From positions 1 through 64,000 of the forward strand of contig JAPOYA010000026.1 in NCBI GenBank assembly GCA_026706815.1: 64,000 bases of DNA. The letters are read 5' to 3'. Position numbers and translations under genes: made by a program. The DNA is from Acidimicrobiaceae bacterium. GTDB lineage: Bacteria; Actinomycetota; Acidimicrobiia; Acidimicrobiales; Aldehydirespiratoraceae. The notes under the pieces are model-generated. The model saw nothing but the letters and a program-made list of their open reading frames with translations, searched no databases and had not been told where the DNA came from. This document shows positions 7,757-15,474 of this stretch, in pieces (positions within the stretch are counted from its first letter, which is position 1; the number at the start of each line of letters is the position of its first letter).

Positions 7757-7998
7757 GGCGTTCTCCGCTGTTCAGAGCCTCGAGGCGGAGTCGGATTCTT
7801 GTTGTTGCTTGCCGTGTGGCCGGGATTGTCCAAGTCGTGTCTGAGTTGTTTTCTGGCACGGTAGAGCCTGCTCTTCACGGTCGTAATGCGTTTGTTCACG
7901 ACCATGCCGATCTCCTCGTAGTTGAGTCTCTCGAACGCGGCTAGCGCCACGATCTCTTGGTCGAGCGGTTCACTCCGTCGCGCGATCGAACTCGAGCC
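7753..7998 (-). pseudogene. ECF sigma factor remnant, region 4 only
   Basis: The frame reads EPLDQEIVALAAFERLNYEEIGMVVNKRITTVKSRLYRARKQLRHDL, which is sigma-70 region 4 (helix-turn-helix plus SRLYRARK). An in-frame TGA lies at 7999-8001 and the channel gene ends at 8027, so region 2 (the -10 recognition part) is absent. The track start at 7950 is a GTG inside region 4. The likely cause is a deletion that brought the channel gene next to the 3' end of a sigma/anti-sigma operon. A free region-4 peptide could still exist, but no start with a ribosome-binding site was seen. Confidence 0.7.
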
Positions 7999-8026
7999 TC
8001 ATGTGGTTCTTTGCAGTCGACGGAGA

Positions 8027-10105
8027 TTAGTTTTTCTCCGCGCCGAACCAGGTGTCGTGCAGTCGACCGTGAACACCGTTCTCGATTAGGTCGAGCAGCG
8101 CGAGGTTGAGGCTTTCGCGCAGCTCAGGATCGTCCTCGGGGAGCATCAGACCGTATTGGACCCTCTCAAAGTCGGTTCCGAGCGTCGTCACCTCTCCTGC
8201 TCCTTCTCGGGCCGCATGGAAGTCCAGCACGGGAGCGTCGAACACAATCGCGTCGACTTCGCCCTCCAACATAAGGGGATAGGCGTCGTCGATATTGTCG
8301 ACGAGCACAGGACCCACCCCGATAGAGGGAAGGTACGTCTCAGCGGCGGAGTTGGCGGCAGTCGCCACTCGTCGGCCGTGCAGATCCGAAGGCCCGGAGA
8401 TGTCGGATCGGAGTTCGCTGACCGCCAGCGAAGAGGCGATGGCAGCAGTGAAGCTGGCGAAGACCAAGGTCCCCAGAGCAATCCAGATCAGCGCCAGCAC
8501 GCGGCCACTGGTACGACGGGCCACCTTGTCTCCGTAACCGACGGTGCTCATCGTCACCACTGACCAATAGAACGAGTCCCAGATACCTCGGCGGTAGGGG
8601 ACCGCGAAATCGGGATTGTGATGGCGCTCCAAGAACCACACCAGGTGTGCAGCTATGAGCACCGCGATTCCGAAGACCGCCAGCAACCAGGGAAGGTCAG
8701 ACGAGGCGATGGCATCGAAGAAGGCCAGTATCCGATCACCGATATCTCGCGAGTCCCGCGTGGGCGTCAGGATGGTCAGGCCGGAGTCGAGCACCGGCAG
8801 CGTGAAATCGACCACCTCCTCACGCGACTCGGTGATCGACACCCCTCCGAGTCCGACTTGGGCGACCCCTCGGTCTATGTCGTCGATTTGTTTGGCGACG
8901 GTGTCGACCGCGTAGATCTCCACCGACATACCGAGTTTGGCCGCTAGCTGCCGGACGAGCTCCACTTCGAATCCGCTGTAGGAGCCATTGCCGTAAATCA
9001 CGAACGGAGCGACGGGACGCGCCGCAACACTCAGGACCCCCGCGTTGGCGGTGTCGTCGCTCGGGGAGTCCGTCAGCGCGACCGCGTCGGGGTCGGCTGT
9101 GAAGATCCATTGATTCACCGATGCCGAGTTGGCATCAATCCACTCCTGGGCGTGGCGTCTTATGTCGTCGGGATCCCCGCCTTCTCTCACCAACCGCACG
9201 TTCTGTGCAGAAATGTCGTCGAGCGGGATAACCACTTGTTCGAGAAGCCTCCGCACCGACGGGTTGGTGTCAAGAAAGTCGGAGTTGGCCACCGCCCTGA
9301 TGTCGTTGGGCGGCCAACCCGTGGCGCAGGGATCGTTGGCGCATCCCCCAATCCCGGCGATGAAGGCATGTTCGAGCTCAGAAGCAGTGCTCTGGGGGAG
9401 CGATGGGAACGGAGTCTCCAACCACACCGCCTCCCTACCGGGAGCCAACACGCCCACCGTCCAGTTGGGGGTCCATGTGTAATAGAGGACCGGTTCTCCG
9501 GCCCGCTGGCGGGCGATGGTCTCAGCTATCCGGGGCGAATACTGGCCCTGAACGTGCTCAACTGTGTCGGTCAGCCCGTAGACCTCAAGATGATGGTTGA
9601 TTGTTATCGCGCAGGACCAACCGTCTTCGCATCCCACCAAGTCGGCTCGCCCGTCGCCGTCATGGTCGAACAGAGCGGCGAGTTCGGGATCAGCGAAGTC
9701 GCCCAAGTTCGTTATTCCGTGGGCTTCGGCGGCGGCGGCGTCGACGAAATAGCCTTGGAGCGCTCCATCGTCTACGGACGTGCCGACTTTCTCAATCGAT
9801 TCACGGTCGGCGACGAACACATCGTGCGCCGGGAACCAGCCGTTGACCCACAGGTCGACGTCTCCTGCGGCGACGGCATCGTAGAACTCTGGGTTGCTCA
9901 TTGTCACCGGGCCTTCGACTTCGTAGCCCAAGCGCTCAAGCAGCAGTCGATAGACCTCGGCCTGGAACCAGCCCGTGTCCCAGGTGGCGCGCGCCATGCG
10001 CACCGCAGCCCCGGTTGATTGTCCATGGTTGATCGCTCCGCCCGGCGGTTGCAGGAGCACCACGAGAGCTAGGATCGCCAGGACTGCGCTGGCGGCTCGG
10101 CGCAT
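8027..10105 (-). CDS. Betaine-binding domain fused to GluR0-type ligand-gated K+ channel
   Basis: The product has 692 residues. It has a signal peptide (1-25) and then an OpuAC/ProX-like domain at about 36-335 (MARATWDTGWFQAEVY, DLWVNGWFPAHDVF, the Asp-rich loop FDHDGDGRADL, YYTWTPNW). A linker follows, then a split solute-binding domain as in ionotropic glutamate receptors: lobe S1 about 355-450 (PFVIYGNGSYSGFEVELVRQLA), helix M1 473-493, pore loop with the K+ filter STVGYGDK near 520-527, helix M2 535-557, and lobe S2 565-688. S1-M1-P-M2-S2 is the GluR0 layout. The first domain aligns along its length with the ProX-like protein at 12.2-13.2 kb. I infer an envelope K+ channel gated or tuned by an osmolyte. 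It is divergent from the BCCT gene. Confidence 0.85.
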   Translation of the reverse strand: MRRAASAVLAILALVVLLQPPGGAINHGQSTGAAVRMARATWDTGWFQAEVYRLLLERLGYEVEGPVTMSNPEFYDAVAAGDVDLWVNGWFPAHDVFVADRESIEKVGTSVDDGALQGYFVDAAAAEAHGITNLGDFADPELAALFDHDGDGRADLVGCEDGWSCAITINHHLEVYGLTDTVEHVQGQYSPRIAETIARQRAGEPVLYYTWTPNWTVGVLAPGREAVWLETPFPSLPQSTASELEHAFIAGIGGCANDPCATGWPPNDIRAVANSDFLDTNPSVRRLLEQVVIPLDDISAQNVRLVREGGDPDDIRRHAQEWIDANSASVNQWIFTADPDAVALTDSPSDDTANAGVLSVAARPVAPFVIYGNGSYSGFEVELVRQLAAKLGMSVEIYAVDTVAKQIDDIDRGVAQVGLGGVSITESREEVVDFTLPVLDSGLTILTPTRDSRDIGDRILAFFDAIASSDLPWLLAVFGIAVLIAAHLVWFLERHHNPDFAVPYRRGIWDSFYWSVVTMSTVGYGDKVARRTSGRVLALIWIALGTLVFASFTAAIASSLAVSELRSDISGPSDLHGRRVATAANSAAETYLPSIGVGPVLVDNIDDAYPLMLEGEVDAIVFDAPVLDFHAAREGAGEVTTLGTDFERVQYGLMLPEDDPELRESLNLALLDLIENGVHGRLHDTWFGAEKN

Positions 10106-10213
10106 GGTTTAACCCCCTTGGACACGACCAACGCTAGTCCGCTCCTGGTCGCGCCGCCTGACGGTGTTCAAGGTGGTCTGCGGCGGGTTGTTCGGACCGG
10201 TATTGCTTCGTGC

Positions 10214-10241
10214 TTGACGAACTATCTGCACATGTGATACT
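10214..10241 (+). promoter_or_regulatory. Sigma-70-like promoter for the BCCT/ProX operon
   Basis: TTGACG (10214-10219), a 16-base spacer and GATACT (10236-10241) lie about 65 bases upstream of the BCCT start, within the 199-bp divergent interval shared with the channel gene. Read by eye; no start-site data. Confidence 0.45.
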
Positions 10242-10304
10242 AGTAATCTCTATCTAGCCATGGGCTAAATCGCCGCCAGGAAAAGGAAAAATCGGAGGGC
10301 CGTG

Positions 10305-12134
10305 ATGGAAGACGCCGGAGAGACCGAGGGAGCGCGGGATCCGCGGATTCATCGAAGTCCCGATGACACGGACATTGATCTCACAGAGGCCACTTTGGCC
10401 CTGCACGACTGGGAGGAAGAGGAGGAGCGCCGACGCGAGTCCGCCATCCACAACCGCGCAAAGTTCCAAGGACTCCAGATCGATCCCGACATCGACTTCT
10501 ATCCTGAAGTCGCCGACCGCGAGCCGGGGGATCGCAACATTGTGCGGGCCGGGTTCGACATCCATCCGCAGGTGACTTTCTCGGCTGCCGGTTTCCTTTC
10601 GGTCTTCATAGCCCTGTCGCTCATCTTCGAAGAGCGAACCTCGGACGCGTTCAGTTCGATCCTCGACTTCATCAACAGCAACTTGGGCTGGCTGTACATC
10701 ATCGACTTCAACATTTTCGTCGGTGTGGCGCTGTTCTTCGCGCTCAGCCGGTTCGGCAAGATCCGACTCGGCGGTCCGTTCGCCCGACCGGAGTTCTCGA
10801 CATTGTCTTGGTATGCGATGTTGTTGTCGGCAGGGCTCGGCATCGGCTTGATGTTCTGGGGAGTCGCTGAGCCGATCTTCCATCTCAGTTCACCGCCGCC
10901 GGTTTTCGGGGTGGAGGCCAACACTGCAGGCGCTGCCAAAGCGGCGATGGCGACGACCTATCTGCACTGGGGGATCCACGGCTGGTCGCTGTACGCCCTA
11001 GTCGCGCTGGCATTGGGCTTCTTTGCCTACAACCGCGGCCTTCCGCTCACCTTCCGCTCGATCTTCTACCCGATCCTCGGTCCGAAGATCTACGGAAACT
11101 GGGGCAACGCCATCGATACGCTGACTGTGGTGGCGACCCTGTTCGGGCTGGCGACGTCGCTCGGTTTCGGAGCGGGCCAGGCTTCGGCAGGACTCAACAA
11201 GTTGTTCGGCACGCCTGACACCACGACCTTCCAGGTATTGCTTGTTGCGGGCATCACCTGCTTGGCCACCATTTCGGTAGTCGCCGGGCTCGACGCGGGC
11301 GTGAAGCGTCTCAGCGAGCTCAATATCTGGTTGGCGGCGGCGTTCCTCATCTTCATGCTCCTTGTCGGTCCGACGCTGTTCATCCTCTCGCTGTACACGC
11401 AGAGTTTGGGCTACTACGTGCAGGTCCTTCCCGAGCTCTCGTTCTGGAACGAGGCCCTCTCAGGCACCTCCTGGCAGGCAGGCTGGACCATCTTCTACTG
11501 GGGTTGGTGGATCTCCTGGTCTCCTTTCGTGGGGATGTTCATCGCGCGGATCTCAAAAGGGCGCTCCGTGCGGGAACTGCTCATGGGCGTGATCTTCCTG
11601 CCGTCGGTCCTGTGCTTCTTGTGGATGGCCGTCTTCGGCGGGTCAGCAATCGACCTGCAGCTCAGCGGTGAACGCGATGTGGCTTCGGCTGTCAATGAGA
11701 ATGTGGCGACAGCCCTGTTCGACATGCTCGAGGCGTTCCCGCTCACTGAAGTCGTGTCGTTCATCGGGGTGCTGTTGCTGATCTCGTTCTTCGTGACCTC
11801 CTCGGACTCCGGTTCTTTGGTCGTCGATCACCTGACTTCGGGGGGCAAGCTCGACTCGCCCAAACCCCAGCGGGTGTTCTGGGCGATCATGGAAGGCGCG
11901 GTGGCGGTGGTGCTGTTGCTCGGCGGAGGTCTCGGAGCGCTCCAGACCGCCGCGGTCGCAACGGGGCTGCCGTTCGCGCTGATCCTTCTGGTGATGTGCT
12001 GGAGCCTCTTTATTGCGTTCAAGGAAGAGCTCGACATGCTCGAGGACCACTATGACGACGTGATCTTCCGCAGCCGCCACAAGGGACTGATCGAAAAGGT
12101 CGGAACGCGCCTCAGTGAGGGGACCAAGACGTGA
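10305..12134 (+). CDS. BCCT-family betaine/choline/carnitine transporter
   Basis: The product is about 609 residues with some 12 membrane segments. BCCT hallmarks are present: GIGLMFWGVAEPIFHL, HWGIHGWSLYALVALALGFFAYNRG, and the signature WTIFYWGWWISWSPFVGMFIARISKGR. The family imports trimethylammonium osmolytes by Na+ or H+ coupling. The N-terminus is an unusual acidic hydrophilic extension of about 95 residues (WEEEEERRR...), which could be a regulatory domain; in known BCCTs, osmosensing is often in a terminal tail. ATG 10305 has GGAGG 6 bases upstream and is preferred to GTG 10302. It overlaps a possible GTG start of the ProX gene (GTGA), so the two form an operon. Confidence 0.92.
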   Translation: MEDAGETEGARDPRIHRSPDDTDIDLTEATLALHDWEEEEERRRESAIHNRAKFQGLQIDPDIDFYPEVADREPGDRNIVRAGFDIHPQVTFSAAGFLSVFIALSLIFEERTSDAFSSILDFINSNLGWLYIIDFNIFVGVALFFALSRFGKIRLGGPFARPEFSTLSWYAMLLSAGLGIGLMFWGVAEPIFHLSSPPPVFGVEANTAGAAKAAMATTYLHWGIHGWSLYALVALALGFFAYNRGLPLTFRSIFYPILGPKIYGNWGNAIDTLTVVATLFGLATSLGFGAGQASAGLNKLFGTPDTTTFQVLLVAGITCLATISVVAGLDAGVKRLSELNIWLAAAFLIFMLLVGPTLFILSLYTQSLGYYVQVLPELSFWNEALSGTSWQAGWTIFYWGWWISWSPFVGMFIARISKGRSVRELLMGVIFLPSVLCFLWMAVFGGSAIDLQLSGERDVASAVNENVATALFDMLEAFPLTEVVSFIGVLLLISFFVTSSDSGSLVVDHLTSGGKLDSPKPQRVFWAIMEGAVAVVLLLGGGLGALQTAAVATGLPFALILLVMCWSLFIAFKEELDMLEDHYDDVIFRSRHKGLIEKVGTRLSEGTKT

Positions 12135-12163
12135 CCGGCACACACGAGAACGCGAGGGCATCA

Positions 12164-13210
12164 ATGATGAAGAACCGCAAGATGTTCGCAAGAACCACAA
12201 CCTTGGTTGTAGGCATACTGGCCGTCACGTCGCTTCTGCTGACTGCCTGCGCGTCTGACGACGATGACGACGGTACCGTGACGATGGCGCGCGCGACTTG
12301 GGACAGCGGCTACATGCAGGCGGCGATCTATGCCCAGCTCATCGGTGAACTCGGCTACACGGTCAGCGATCCGGCCGCCAGCACTCTCGATCCGAACAGC
12401 TTCTATCCCGCTCTCGACAGCGGCCAGTACCATCTGTGGGTCAACGGCTGGTTTCCGCTCCACGACATCTATCTGGAGGCGGAGTTGGTCAGTGGGCTGT
12501 CGGTCGACACCGATATTGAACCGGTCGGTTACCAGGTGCGATCAGGGGCGCTTCAGGGGTATCTGATCGACAAGGCGACAGCCGACGCCCACGGCATCAC
12601 CTCAATGAACCAGTTGGCCGACGCTTCGGTTGCACAACTCTTCGATCACGACGGCGACGGTCTCGCCGACCTGAACGGCTGCAACGAGGGTTGGGCCTGT
12701 TTCAGGACCATCAACACCCATATCAACGAGCACGACTGGGGCGGAAACGTCGAGCAGATCTCGGGCGACTACAACGACCTGATCAGCGGAGTTCGACAAA
12801 GAGTGGCCGACGGCGAGCCGACCCTGTTCTACGCATGGACGCCGAACTGGACTTATGAAGTGCTGAGGCCGGGAACCGAGGTGGTGTGGCTTGAGACTGA
12901 CGCCCTCGAGGACGAGGAGGGCACCACGGAAGTCCGGGGCCTCCGTGGTTGCGCTTCGGACCCGTGCAATCTGGGCTGGGCGGTCAGCAGCATCCGTGCA
13001 GTCGGCAACACAGACTTCCTCAACGACAACCCGGACATCGAGCGTTTGCTTGAGCAGGTGGCCATCCCCTTGGCAGACATAGTCGAACAGAACGCCAAGA
13101 TGGCAGACGCCGATGACTACTCCGAAGAGGAGATCCGGGCGGACGCCGACGCTTGGATTGAGGCAAATCGTTCCACGGTGGACGGTTGGCTGGAGTTGGC
13201 CAGAGGCTGA
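12164..13210 (+). CDS. ProX/OpuAC-like glycine-betaine-binding lipoprotein
   Basis: The product is about 348 residues. A signal peptide ends in the lipobox LLLTAC, then an Asp-rich spacer (SDDDDDG). The binding domain has WVNGWFPLHDIYLEAEL, the Asp-rich loop LFDHDGDGLADLNGC, LFYAWTPNWTYEVLRPG and ASDPCNLGWAVSSIRAV. ATG 12164 or 12167 follows GAGGG and gives a normal signal peptide; GTG 12131 overlaps the BCCT stop but would add 11 hydrophilic residues. No ABC permease or ATPase is adjacent, so this binding protein probably serves the BCCT transporter, the fused channel, or a transporter elsewhere. It is a close paralog of the first domain of the channel protein. Confidence 0.88.
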   Translation: MMKNRKMFARTTTLVVGILAVTSLLLTACASDDDDDGTVTMARATWDSGYMQAAIYAQLIGELGYTVSDPAASTLDPNSFYPALDSGQYHLWVNGWFPLHDIYLEAELVSGLSVDTDIEPVGYQVRSGALQGYLIDKATADAHGITSMNQLADASVAQLFDHDGDGLADLNGCNEGWACFRTINTHINEHDWGGNVEQISGDYNDLISGVRQRVADGEPTLFYAWTPNWTYEVLRPGTEVVWLETDALEDEEGTTEVRGLRGCASDPCNLGWAVSSIRAVGNTDFLNDNPDIERLLEQVAIPLADIVEQNAKMADADDYSEEEIRADADAWIEANRSTVDGWLELARG

Positions 13211-13379
13211 TCTGGGAGGTTCCCCCCTCCCCTCCGTATCCGCGTCTGCGAGCGGGCCCGCGCCGAAGTCGCAGCGCGGGTAGGGAGTGTTCTGTCGAGC
13301 TTGGTGCTCGTATTAGCGTCCGATGAGCGAGCCGTTGTAGGTTCGGCGCCGCTATCCAAAGAAACCGGGGGTGGGCCCT

Positions 13380-14423
13380 ATGCCCGAAGAAGTGCTGCAA
13401 GCGCCGCTGGTGCTCGAGTACCCGTTCACCCGCACCACTGGACCCGTGGTGGGGCGATTTCTCACTGGACTCAGAGAGCGCGTGGTGCTGGGCGTGAAAC
13501 GAGCCGACGGCACAGTGATGTGCCCGCCCCTCGAATATGATCCGGCCAACGCCTCGGCCCTTGACGAGATGGTGGAGGTGGGGCAGAGCGGCGTGGTTGT
13601 GTCGTGGTCGTGGGGCGGTCCGAGGCGTGAACAACAGCCTTTCGATCAACCGGTCGCATGGGCTCTGATCCAGCTCGACGGCACGGACACGCCGATGCTG
13701 CACGCCGTGTTGGTGGGCGGGCCCGAGCAGATGTCGACCGGCATGCGGGTGCAGATCAAATGGCGCGAGGAGCGCGAGGGCCATATCACCGACATCTGCG
13801 GATTCGTGCCCGAGTCCGACGAGACCGGGCCGAAGGCCTCGGCAACAGTGGATCTCGATTCTGTCGAAGCCGTGGAGAGCGTGCGCACGCCCATTCGCTT
13901 GAACTACTCCTACACGCCGGGACGGGCGCTTTCGGAATACCTGTATGCGATGAAGGACAAACGCATAATCGGCGATCGCTGCGGTGACACCGGTCAGGTG
14001 TTCGTACCTCCCCGAGGGGTCAGCCCGGTGGCCGGCAAAGCGACCACCGGAATGGTCGATTTGCCCGATGTGGGCTACGTGGAGTCCTTCAACATCACCC
14101 GGGTGCCGATTGCGGCCCGACCGGACCTTCAGCCGCCGTATTGCTCGGCGTGGATCGTGCTCGACGGGGCGTCGGTCGGCTTCATGGGACTGGTCATCAA
14201 TTGCGAACTGGAGTCTGTGCGCTTGGGAATGCGGGTCAGAGCGGTTTGGAAGCCGGACGAGGAACTCGGGATTTCCGCAACCAACATTCTCGGCTGGGAG
14301 CCGACCGGTGAGCCGGATGAAGTGATCGCCGATATCGAACGAATCGGCAGAGTCGGCGCCCAGCAAACACGGCGCGGCGCCGAGCGGGGTGGGGTCGATT
14401 CCCAACAGAGGGGCGCATTATGA
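13380..14423 (+). CDS. Tandem DUF35 (OB-fold) acyl-CoA-associated protein
   Basis: The product is about 347 residues in two similar halves. Half 1 has LEYPFTRTTGPVVGRFLTGLRE...CPPLEYDP and GMRVQIKWREEREGHITDICGFVP. Half 2 has LNYSYTPGRALSEYLYAMKDKRIIGDRCGDTGQVFVPPRG and GMRVRAVWKPDEELG. Each half resembles a DUF35 OB-fold module, though the CxxC zinc-ribbon knuckles are mostly lost (only RCG/MCP remain). DUF35 proteins partner thiolase-like enzymes, as ChsH2 does with Ltp2 in sterol side-chain degradation. The next two genes are thiolase-like, with an ATGA overlap, so a ternary complex acting on acyl-CoAs is inferred. ATG 13380 is chosen over GTG 13371 because it lies about 5 bases after a G-rich site. 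Confidence 0.8.
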   Translation: MPEEVLQAPLVLEYPFTRTTGPVVGRFLTGLRERVVLGVKRADGTVMCPPLEYDPANASALDEMVEVGQSGVVVSWSWGGPRREQQPFDQPVAWALIQLDGTDTPMLHAVLVGGPEQMSTGMRVQIKWREEREGHITDICGFVPESDETGPKASATVDLDSVEAVESVRTPIRLNYSYTPGRALSEYLYAMKDKRIIGDRCGDTGQVFVPPRGVSPVAGKATTGMVDLPDVGYVESFNITRVPIAARPDLQPPYCSAWIVLDGASVGFMGLVINCELESVRLGMRVRAVWKPDEELGISATNILGWEPTGEPDEVIADIERIGRVGAQQTRRGAERGGVDSQQRGAL

Positions 14424-15472
14424 AAGACGTCGCCATTGTTTCATTCGCTCAGCGCCAGGAGGCACAGATACCCAACGAGTCCGAAGTCGAGATGATGATC
14501 CCGCTGATGGAACAGGCCAAGAGCGCGGTGGGCCTGTCGCAGAAAGACATGGGATTCACCTGTTCGGGTTCCTCGGATTTCCTCGCCGGCCAGGCGTTCT
14601 CCTTCGTGATGACAATCGACGGCACGGGGCCAGTGCCGCCGATCAGCGAGAGCCATGTTGAACAAGACGGCGCCTGGGCGCTGTACGAGGCTTGGGTCAA
14701 GCTGCAATGCGAAGACATCGACACCGCATTCGTCTACTCGTACGGGAAGTCGTCACCGGGCTCTCTGCGTGATGTCCTCGCGACGCAGCTGGATCCCTAC
14801 TATGTGGCGCCTCTCTGGCCCGATGCGTATGCGGTCGAGGGTCTCGCGGCTCGGATGCTGCTGGAGTCGGGCAAGGTGAGCGAACAGCAGTTGGCGGAGA
14901 TCGCCAGCCGCTCCCGTCTGAACGCATCCACGAACCCGCATGCCGTTCGCAACGAGAAAAAGTCTGTCGAAGAGATCCTCGCGGAGCCATATTCGGCGGA
15001 TCCGCTGCGCCCCTCCGACATCGGCGCTATTGCCGACGGCGGGGCGGCGATGGTTCTGGCCGCCGGCGACAGAGCGCGCTCGTTGTGCGAGCGGCCGGTG
15101 TGGATCCGCGGGATCGACCATCGCAGCGACGCCCATACTCTCGGCGCTAGGGACCTGACCTCGTCCATGTCCGCAACGATCGCGGCCGAGAAGTCCGGCG
15201 CCCGTGCGGACCGGATCGACTTGGCGGAACTGGCCGCACCGTTCACCACCTCCGAGGCCGTGTTGACCGAGGCTCTGGGCCTCGGCGACGGCGTGGATGT
15301 GAATCCTTCAGGAGGTGCGTTGGCGGCCAACACGATGATGGCTGCTGGCCTTGTCCGATTCGGCGAGGTTTTTCAGCGGATCGCCCGGGGTGACGGCGAC
15401 CGTGGTGTCGCTCACGCTGCCTCAGGCCCCTGTCTGCAGCAGAACCTGGTCGCGGTGTTGGAGGGGGAGTGA
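14420..15472 (+). CDS. Thiolase-fold lipid-transfer protein-like enzyme (Ltp/SCP-x type) I
   Basis: The product has 350 residues and a thiolase-superfamily fold: MKDVAIVSFAQRQEAQIPNESE, AIADGGAAMVLA and the C-terminal PSGGALAANTMMAAGLVRFGEVFQ with ASGPCLQQN. At the position of the nucleophilic Cys the sequence is SHVEQDGAW, so a normal Claisen thiolase reaction is unlikely. Ltp2-type members also lack that Cys and work as retro-aldolases. The ATG overlaps the DUF35 stop, and the stop overlaps a GTG before the next gene. Probable role: acyl-CoA or steroid side-chain processing with its two neighbours. Substrate unknown. Confidence 0.82.
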   Translation: MKDVAIVSFAQRQEAQIPNESEVEMMIPLMEQAKSAVGLSQKDMGFTCSGSSDFLAGQAFSFVMTIDGTGPVPPISESHVEQDGAWALYEAWVKLQCEDIDTAFVYSYGKSSPGSLRDVLATQLDPYYVAPLWPDAYAVEGLAARMLLESGKVSEQQLAEIASRSRLNASTNPHAVRNEKKSVEEILAEPYSADPLRPSDIGAIADGGAAMVLAAGDRARSLCERPVWIRGIDHRSDAHTLGARDLTSSMSATIAAEKSGARADRIDLAELAAPFTTSEAVLTEALGLGDGVDVNPSGGALAANTMMAAGLVRFGEVFQRIARGDGDRGVAHAASGPCLQQNLVAVLEGE

Positions 15473-15474
15473 TC

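Noticed and set aside
7753-8029. In-frame TGA upstream of the sigma region 4 as a possible Sec codon
   Set aside because: Sigma factors have no redox residue there, and the sequence before the TGA does not read as region 3 or 2. It is a plain truncation.
13020-14405. 461-aa minus-strand ORF opposite the DUF35 gene
   Set aside because: Antisense to the DUF35 protein gene, and no recognisable domain.
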